From assembly GCA_965227935.1 (NCBI GenBank), contig CBDDGS010000049.1:76273-140272 (forward strand): a stretch of 64,000 nucleotides of DNA, read 5' to 3'. Source of the stretch: JAWPMT01 sp965227935. GTDB lineage: Bacteria; Bacteroidota; Bacteroidia; Cytophagales; Cyclobacteriaceae. Position numbers and translations under genes: made by a program. The notes below the pieces were generated by a model. The model was not told where the DNA came from. It was given only the letters and a program-made list of their open reading frames with translations, and ran no database searches. Numbering within the stretch: position 1 is the first letter of the stretch; the number at the start of each line of letters is the position of its first letter. Below are positions 59,015 to 64,000 of this stretch, piece by piece.

Positions 59015-62000
59015 GTACGCCACGCTCGCCGAAGCCTCAGAAGCCGCTCAGCGCTTGGAATTCAAAACGCAGCCGGAATACAAGAAGGGCTACAAACAAG
59101 ATCCGAAGCTGCCAGCAAATCCCAACCAACTCTATGCCGGAGATTGGGATGATTGGTATAGCTTCCTTGGCACTGAACACCCCGGTGAGAAGTACGCCAC
59201 TGTCGCCGAGGCGTCCGAGGCCGCTCAACGCTTGGGATTCGAAATAAGAGATGAATACAACAAGGGCTACAAAAAAGACCTGAAGCTGCCAGCAGCTCCC
59301 GACAAACACTATGCCGAAGATTGGGCTGATTGGCCCAACTTCCTTCGCAATGAGCGCCCTAGAGAAAAATACGTGACGCTCGCCGAGGCGTCCGAAGTCG
59401 CTCAGCGATTGGGCTTCAAAACACGCACCGAATACCATGAGGGCTACCAAAAAGACCCGAAGTTGCCATCGAATCCCCAACGAAGTTATGCCGGAGAGTG
59501 GGATGATTGGTATAGCTTTCTTGGCGTTGAGCGCCCCGAGAGGTACGCGGCGCTTGCCGAGGCGTCCGAAGCCGCTCAGCGCCTGGGGTTCAAAACGCAG
59601 CAGGAATACTATGAGGACTACCAAAAAGACCCGAAGCTGCCATCACAACCCTCTGTTTTCTATGCCGAAGATTGGGATGATTGGTATAGCTTCCTTGGCA
59701 CTGAACGCCCCAGTGAGAAGCACGCCACTGTCGCCGAGGCGTCCGAAGCCGCTCAACGCTTGGGGTTAAAAACACAGGCGGAATACTATGAGGACTACCA
59801 AAAAGACCCGAAGCTGCCAGGTTCTCCCAACGACTTTTATGCCGAAGATTGGAGTAGTTGGTACAACTTCCTTGGCACTGGACGCCCCGATGGGAAGTAC
59901 GCAACGCTCGCCGAGGCGTCCGAAGCCGCTCAGCGCTTGGGATTCAAAACGTCCACAGAATACTTTAAGGGCTACAAACAAGACCCGAAGCTGCCACGCC
60001 ATCCCGACGGAATGTATCGCAGAAATTGGGCTGATTGGTACAGTTTTCTTGGCAATGAGCGTCCCAAAGAAAAGTACGCGACGCTCGCCGAGGCGTCCGA
60101 AGCAGCCCAGCGCTTGGGATTCAAAACACAGAAGGAATTCTACGAGGGCTACAAACAAGACCCGAAGCTGACAGTAAGTCCCTTCGACTTCTATGCCGAA
60201 GATTGGGATGATTGGTACAGCTACCTTGGCATTGAGCGCCCCGTTAAGAGGTACGCGACGCTCGCCGAGGCGTCCGAAGCCGCTCAATGCTTGGGGTTAA
60301 AAACAGGTGCGGAATACTTCAGGGGCTACGAAAAAGACCCGAAGTTGCCATCGCAGCCGAATAAAACTTATTCCGAACATTGGATATCTTGGCCTCACTT
60401 CCTGGGCAACGAAAACGCCATTAATCGAGAACTGACCAGCAAATACCCCGAGTTTTGGAAAGCCATTCAGTGTTATGTAGAGGCTGGTACAGGCCAATCC
60501 AACAAATACTCACATTTGAGAGCACTCCTTAGATTTTACGTGGACAAGCTGGGCTTGGTTGACGACCCGGGAGCCATGCTGTCAAGGGATATCCCGTTTG
60601 ATGAGCGAGCGTACGAAAACTTCATAAATGTCACCGCAGATACTGTAAAAAAACCACGGCATAACGCCTGTTCCGCTTTTTTCGAGTGGATTTTGGAGAC
60701 TTATTGCTCTGACGAGGACGAGAACGGTGAGTTGATAGTTCTGCCCGGCTACCGCAATCCTCTTAGAACCGTTCTCAAGGGTTTGTTAGATCAGTTACCC
60801 AGTTACAAGCGCAGTGAATCAGACAAGCCTCCATTGCCCATGGATGCCATTGTACGAGCCAAGCAGCATCTGATTCCGCTAGAGGCGACGTCGTTTCGCG
60901 ATCTCTATCAATTGCATCCCTTCCTCGAAGACTGCTGGTTCGGGGTTGATCCACAGTTAATTGATGACAATGACCCAAACTGCATTTATCGAGTGGTCAA
61001 AAAAGAGCGGAAGCGAGGTCGCAAGCGCTATTTTGAAGAGATGCACGAGTTATGGTCGCCCGTAAAAATTGTCGCAAACTACACATTGCTATCCATTCCG
61101 TTGCGAGGACAGCAAATCTGTTGGCTCGACAGCGGAGAGGGAGATGAATTCGTTCCGTTATGGCGTGATGGGAAGGTTCACTGGATCGAAAATCCAAGTC
61201 CGCTTGCGACCCGAAAGCGGAATAAGGGCTTTATTCAGAAAGGGAACAATGACGGTGAGTTGAGCGCCTACATCACGACGAACAAAACCGGAAAGAAATT
61301 GGGCGGCTACGATATTCCGTTCATGCCGGAAGATCTGGCGTATTGGATTATCCAGCTTCGGGAGTGGCAATCCAAATACAACCCAATCGAAGAACTGACA
61401 CTGTGGACGCAAATCAACCCGCAGCAAAGGATACACAAAGACATCCTCAAAAGGCGCGGTAAACAATCGTTCCTGTTCCGCGACCCGGCCTCACACGCCT
61501 GTGATGAGAAGGCGTCGCCCATGCGTACGACAACCGCGTTTACACGAACCCTGCCTGCTCTGTTGTTCCATAGTCAGAGGCCAGGCGCGGACCTCGCTGA
61601 GAAAATCGAAAAAAAGAGCAGCGTGGATTACAAGAGCCAATTTACACCTCATGCTCTCCGCGTCAGCCTTATCACTGCCTACATTGTCGACGGCAGAGCG
61701 CCCATAGCCGTGATTTCAAAGCTGGTTGGTCATTCCTCTCTGGTGATGACGATTTACTACACAAAGGTAGGAGCCAGCAAAATGCGGCTGGAGATGGCGG
61801 CGGCTGAAAAACGGGCACTTGAGCAGAGTCATTATCGTTACGAAGACCTCATCCTCCAGAAGAAAATCGAAGAGGCGCGTCCGGAATTAATCGCCACAGA
61901 CCGAAGCATCATGGATCAGTGTCTGACACCTAATTGGCCCTCTGGAGCCTTCCAACTTATGAGTTTCGGAATCTGCCCCATGAGCGGCAACAAGTGTGAC

Positions 62001-62825
62001 GAAGGTGGCATGGCACTGGTTGAGCGGAAGGTTGAAGCACAGTACGCGCCCGTGCCCAATGGCTACCTTGGGACTCGAAATTGTCCCCAGTGCCGCTTCT
62101 TCATTACCGGCCCGGCGTTTCTGGGCGGTTTGTCGGCCATTGCCAACGAAATCATTCTGGAAATCAATGTCACCCGCAATGAATACCACGAACTCGAAGA
62201 AAAAAGGCAGACGCTCGATGACGAGCGGTACGATGCCGAGTCTTCGGGACAGTTTTTTGGTAAAGAGCGAACGCTGAAAAAGATCACCTCGGCGTATGAG
62301 GAAAAAGCCAAAAAGCTCGACATGCTTCTCACGGATCTCCAGCACTTATACCGCCTGATTTCTCAATCTACCGAACTGCTGAAGACCTCCGAGACAGGCC
62401 AGCACCAGCTGATCGTCAGCGGCAATTACGTGGAAATGGAGATGCATTTGGAGGAGCAAAGCAGCGAATTTCGGTTGCTCGCTGAGGTCTGTGCCAACGC
62501 TGAGATTTACGAGAGCGCCAGTGCCTCCAGAGCACGCCCCCTGCTCAGTCAGATGCTCGACAAATTGGCGGACACCAATGGGATTGCACCCGCGATATTT
62601 CGGTTGACCGAGGATCAGCAGCTCAAAGCTGCCAATCAGGTCGTCCGGCTGATTATGCAAGTGACACAGAATAACTGGCACGTCGCTGACCAGTTGATCA
62701 ATGGGCAAATCACCTTGGAAGATCTCGCCGAACCACTACAGCTAGGTGATGTGCGCCAAGAGATCGAGTCAGCCATGAACGGGTCTTTGAAATTCCCGCT
62801 AGAAATCGAGAGCTGCAATGAGTGA
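59004..62825 (+). CDS. gmtZ: gamma-mobile-trio integrase GmtZ (VPA1269-like) with eight repeats
   Basis: A 1,273-residue protein. Residues 4-474 are eight tandem 58-59-residue integrase repeat units (consensus KYATLAEASEAAQRLGFKT, then YKQDPKLP and YAEDWDDWYSFLG). A second tyrosine-recombinase core follows: Arg in LLSIPLRGQQICWLD (about 701), His-x-x-Arg in FTPHALRVSLITAYIVDG (about 882), the GH motif in LVGHSSLVMTIYY and the Tyr near 917. The last 300 residues include FGICPMSGNKCDEGG and RNCPQCRFFITGPAFLGG, with Cys spacing like a zinc site, then a coiled coil. All key residues are present. Confidence 0.83.
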   Translation: MATKYATLAEASEAAQRLEFKTQPEYKKGYKQDPKLPANPNQLYAGDWDDWYSFLGTEHPGEKYATVAEASEAAQRLGFEIRDEYNKGYKKDLKLPAAPDKHYAEDWADWPNFLRNERPREKYVTLAEASEVAQRLGFKTRTEYHEGYQKDPKLPSNPQRSYAGEWDDWYSFLGVERPERYAALAEASEAAQRLGFKTQQEYYEDYQKDPKLPSQPSVFYAEDWDDWYSFLGTERPSEKHATVAEASEAAQRLGLKTQAEYYEDYQKDPKLPGSPNDFYAEDWSSWYNFLGTGRPDGKYATLAEASEAAQRLGFKTSTEYFKGYKQDPKLPRHPDGMYRRNWADWYSFLGNERPKEKYATLAEASEAAQRLGFKTQKEFYEGYKQDPKLTVSPFDFYAEDWDDWYSYLGIERPVKRYATLAEASEAAQCLGLKTGAEYFRGYEKDPKLPSQPNKTYSEHWISWPHFLGNENAINRELTSKYPEFWKAIQCYVEAGTGQSNKYSHLRALLRFYVDKLGLVDDPGAMLSRDIPFDERAYENFINVTADTVKKPRHNACSAFFEWILETYCSDEDENGELIVLPGYRNPLRTVLKGLLDQLPSYKRSESDKPPLPMDAIVRAKQHLIPLEATSFRDLYQLHPFLEDCWFGVDPQLIDDNDPNCIYRVVKKERKRGRKRYFEEMHELWSPVKIVANYTLLSIPLRGQQICWLDSGEGDEFVPLWRDGKVHWIENPSPLATRKRNKGFIQKGNNDGELSAYITTNKTGKKLGGYDIPFMPEDLAYWIIQLREWQSKYNPIEELTLWTQINPQQRIHKDILKRRGKQSFLFRDPASHACDEKASPMRTTTAFTRTLPALLFHSQRPGADLAEKIEKKSSVDYKSQFTPHALRVSLITAYIVDGRAPIAVISKLVGHSSLVMTIYYTKVGASKMRLEMAAAEKRALEQSHYRYEDLILQKKIEEARPELIATDRSIMDQCLTPNWPSGAFQLMSFGICPMSGNKCDEGGMALVERKVEAQYAPVPNGYLGTRNCPQCRFFITGPAFLGGLSAIANEIILEINVTRNEYHELEEKRQTLDDERYDAESSGQFFGKERTLKKITSAYEEKAKKLDMLLTDLQHLYRLISQSTELLKTSETGQHQLIVSGNYVEMEMHLEEQSSEFRLLAEVCANAEIYESASASRARPLLSQMLDKLADTNGIAPAIFRLTEDQQLKAANQVVRLIMQVTQNNWHVADQLINGQITLEDLAEPLQLGDVRQEIESAMNGSLKFPLEIESCNE
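59013..60425 (+). repeat. eight tandem 174-177-bp repeats inside gmtZ
   Basis: The DNA repeats are close copies: the block GAGGCGTCCGAAGCCGCTCA recurs in most units, and CCGAAGATTGGGATGATTGG in several. Unit 3 is one codon shorter. Differences cluster in two short stretches per unit, after LGFKT and after DPKLP. Confidence 0.9.
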
Positions 62826-63453
62826 ACCGAACGAAGTCTACGAGGCCATACTGGGCCAACTGAAAAATTCTCGTTCCAGGAAGTCCCTGGAGGCCCTTCA
62901 CGCCGTTTGCAAGGAACATCATGAGTCAGGCTCGGTTGATTTCAGAATCTCAACGATTGCGAAGCTTGGGGCCAGTCGTGGCGCTCCTAGCGAGCAGACC
63001 ATCCGAAACAAAACCGGAGAACATTATAGAGCGGTCATTGAGGCTTGGCAGGCGCTTGGAGACCAGAAAAAGAAAGCGATCAAAGCACAGACCACGCCCT
63101 CGGGCGAGTACGATTGGGTTGATGAGGTAAGCAATAAAACTCACCGCTTCCTCATACTCGACCTGATTTCGAAGGTCCGTAAATTGAGGGCCGAAAATAA
63201 AAGGTTTGCATCGATCAAGAAATTGGAAATTGACTACCGAGCGGGTGCTGAAGACAAATCTGAATCGAGGTTACCGAGCCTGTTGAGTCACGAGATTGAT
63301 GCATTGAGAGACGCCATCTCTGAGGAGTCCCTTAAATTAAAGGGCTGGACTAAAACAGAACGCGGCAGCATCAAGGACCAAAACGGCAAGGTTGTCCTCA
63401 GAAACGGTTTTGTGGATGCCCTTGAAAAAGCGTTGAGTATCGGGAATGACTAA
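62818..63453 (+). CDS. gmtX: gamma-mobile-trio protein GmtX
   Basis: A 211-residue protein with no catalytic signature. The N-terminal region (STIAKLGASRGAPSEQTIRN, then KTGEHYRAVIEAWQAL) matches the pattern I recall for GmtX and looks like a DNA-binding HTH that reads a target. The C-terminus ends KDQNGKVVLRNGFVDALEKA. It overlaps gmtZ by eight bases and the next gene by eight bases, so all four are co-translated. Confidence 0.78.
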   Translation: MSEPNEVYEAILGQLKNSRSRKSLEALHAVCKEHHESGSVDFRISTIAKLGASRGAPSEQTIRNKTGEHYRAVIEAWQALGDQKKKAIKAQTTPSGEYDWVDEVSNKTHRFLILDLISKVRKLRAENKRFASIKKLEIDYRAGAEDKSESRLPSLLSHEIDALRDAISEESLKLKGWTKTERGSIKDQNGKVVLRNGFVDALEKALSIGND

Positions 63454-63712
63454 CGGACAAGAAAAAGCTCGCGAAAACCTTGTTGCCTTTCAGCGTTGGG
63501 CCGCTACGAAAACCGATGACGATTTAAAGCAAATCGTCTTTCGGGGCCAGCTAAACCGTGGCGAAGTCGCCAACGCTATCGGTATCGGAGAGAGCGCCGT
63601 GCGCCAGAATCCGGCGATAAAATCGCTGGTCCTTAAATACCTCGGGCGAATCGCCGCTTGCGGCGAGAGGGCAGAGCCCTCAATTGAAATCGAGGCTACG
63701 TCCGTTTTTTGA
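63446..63712 (+). CDS. VPA1267-like small HTH protein
   Basis: An 88-residue protein: MTNGQEKARENLVAFQRWAA, then DDDLKQIVFRGQLNRGEVAN and GIGESAVRQNPAIKSLVLKY. The second half is a probable helix-turn-helix. It resembles VPA1267-family proteins encoded next to the trio in Vibrio. Its C-terminus seems shorter than in many relatives, perhaps truncated. It overlaps gmtX by eight bases. Confidence 0.7.
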   Translation: MTNGQEKARENLVAFQRWAATKTDDDLKQIVFRGQLNRGEVANAIGIGESAVRQNPAIKSLVLKYLGRIAACGERAEPSIEIEATSVF

Positions 63713-63867
63713 TAAGAAGCGGACCTTTTTTGTCGCCGAGATTCCGGGAGATTAAGCACGCTGAGGTCGCAAAGCGGACATTTAGAATAGGCGGACAGCG
63801 ACCGGCACAGCCAAGCTAATGGCCCACAACTGGAAGCCGGATGCACCTGACAAACTGTAATGCCCGG

Positions 63868-63900
63868 GCGCTTGCTCGCTGAAAAGAGCGGCGCGTTTTA
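63868..63900 (+). terminator. hairpin with T-run after the gmt operon
   Basis: GCGC (63868-63871) and GCTC (63874-63877) pair with GAGC (63886-63889) and GCGC (63891-63894), followed by TTTT. It lies 155 bases after the last gene of the operon. Confidence 0.5.
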
Positions 63901-63928
63901 TCCTCTCATGAGAAATCCGGGCTACTCC

Positions 63929-64000
63929 ATGAATTACCTCAGAGACCAAAATGTTTTATTTTTCGATAGAGAGTGGCTCGTGTTATCCCTAATTCTCGAG
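63929..64000 (+). CDS. possible first cargo gene, cut by window edge
   Basis: An ATG opens 24 codons that stay open to the last base: MNYLRDQNVLFFDREWLVLS, then LILE. It may be the first island cargo gene. Too short to assign, and the ribosome site is weak. Confidence 0.3.
   Translation, partial: MNYLRDQNVLFFDREWLVLSLILE

Larger units (their letters stand above)
57500..64000 (+). mobile_element. left part of a gamma-mobile-trio (GMT) genomic island
   Basis: The left end is inferred from the sudden loss of HNH coding at about 57,501. The recombination operon gmtY-gmtZ-gmtX plus a VPA1267-like gene sits just inside. The right end lies outside the window. The island identity rests on gene order and recognisable protein families recalled from Vibrio GMT islands; no search was possible. 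Confidence 0.65.

Noticed and set aside
59013..60425. The regular repeats could be taken for a CRISPR array
   Set aside because: Units are 177 bp, in frame, encode near-identical protein repeats and lack unique spacers.

Overview
The window looks like accessory DNA from a marine gammaproteobacterium, possibly Marinobacter-like. This is inference from gene families only: SCP2-type thiolases, a TRAP transporter, SXT/IncA/C-like recombination genes and a gamma-mobile-trio operon. No rRNA or tRNA gene and no replication gene was seen.

Region 1 (about 1-27,500) is a catabolic cluster for an unidentified carboxylic acid degraded as a CoA thioester. It encodes an acyl-CoA dehydrogenase, enoyl-CoA hydratase, short-chain dehydrogenase, metallo-beta-lactamase-fold hydrolase, acyl-CoA ligase, two SCP2-type thiolases, a class III CoA-transferase and a large MalT-like LuxR regulator. 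Uptake is served by a five-part branched-chain-amino-acid-type ABC transporter, an outer-membrane porin and a TRAP system. A C-run/TTTTGA/G-run palindrome recurs upstream of most of its transcription units and is the best candidate operator. The cluster is scarred by mobile DNA: a decayed IS630-type gene just upstream of the regulator, an IS3 element split by an intact IS110 element, and an IS21-type istB remnant. Region 27,500-28,690 is gene-poor.

Region 2 (about 28,700-46,000) is the backbone of a conjugative or integrative element: ssb, recT, a YqaJ/lambda-exonuclease-like gene, a CobS/MoxR ATPase, a WGR-like protein, a DUF3150 protein, a CobT-like VWA protein, a Toprim protein and many small membrane or exported proteins. 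Its intergenic leaders are unusual. Two genes share a roughly 95-nt leader that folds as a pseudoknot with a YACG-capped hairpin and shows compensatory base changes. At least seven other leaders share a second architecture in which the sequences differ but the same overlapping helices recur. These are the strongest candidates for something undescribed.

Region 3 (about 46,100-57,500) holds a RES/Xre toxin-antitoxin pair with a palindromic operator, a serine recombinase, a full-length single-chain Type ISP restriction-modification enzyme, a DsbA/DsbC-like periplasmic protein and an overlapping five-gene string. That string ends in an HNH nuclease gene cut off right after its catalytic region.

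Region 4 (about 57,500-64,000) starts at that cut and carries an overlapping operon that I read as gmtY-gmtZ-gmtX plus a VPA1267-like gene, the recombination module of a gamma-mobile-trio island. GmtZ has eight near-identical 59-residue repeats. Island cargo would lie beyond the right edge of the window.
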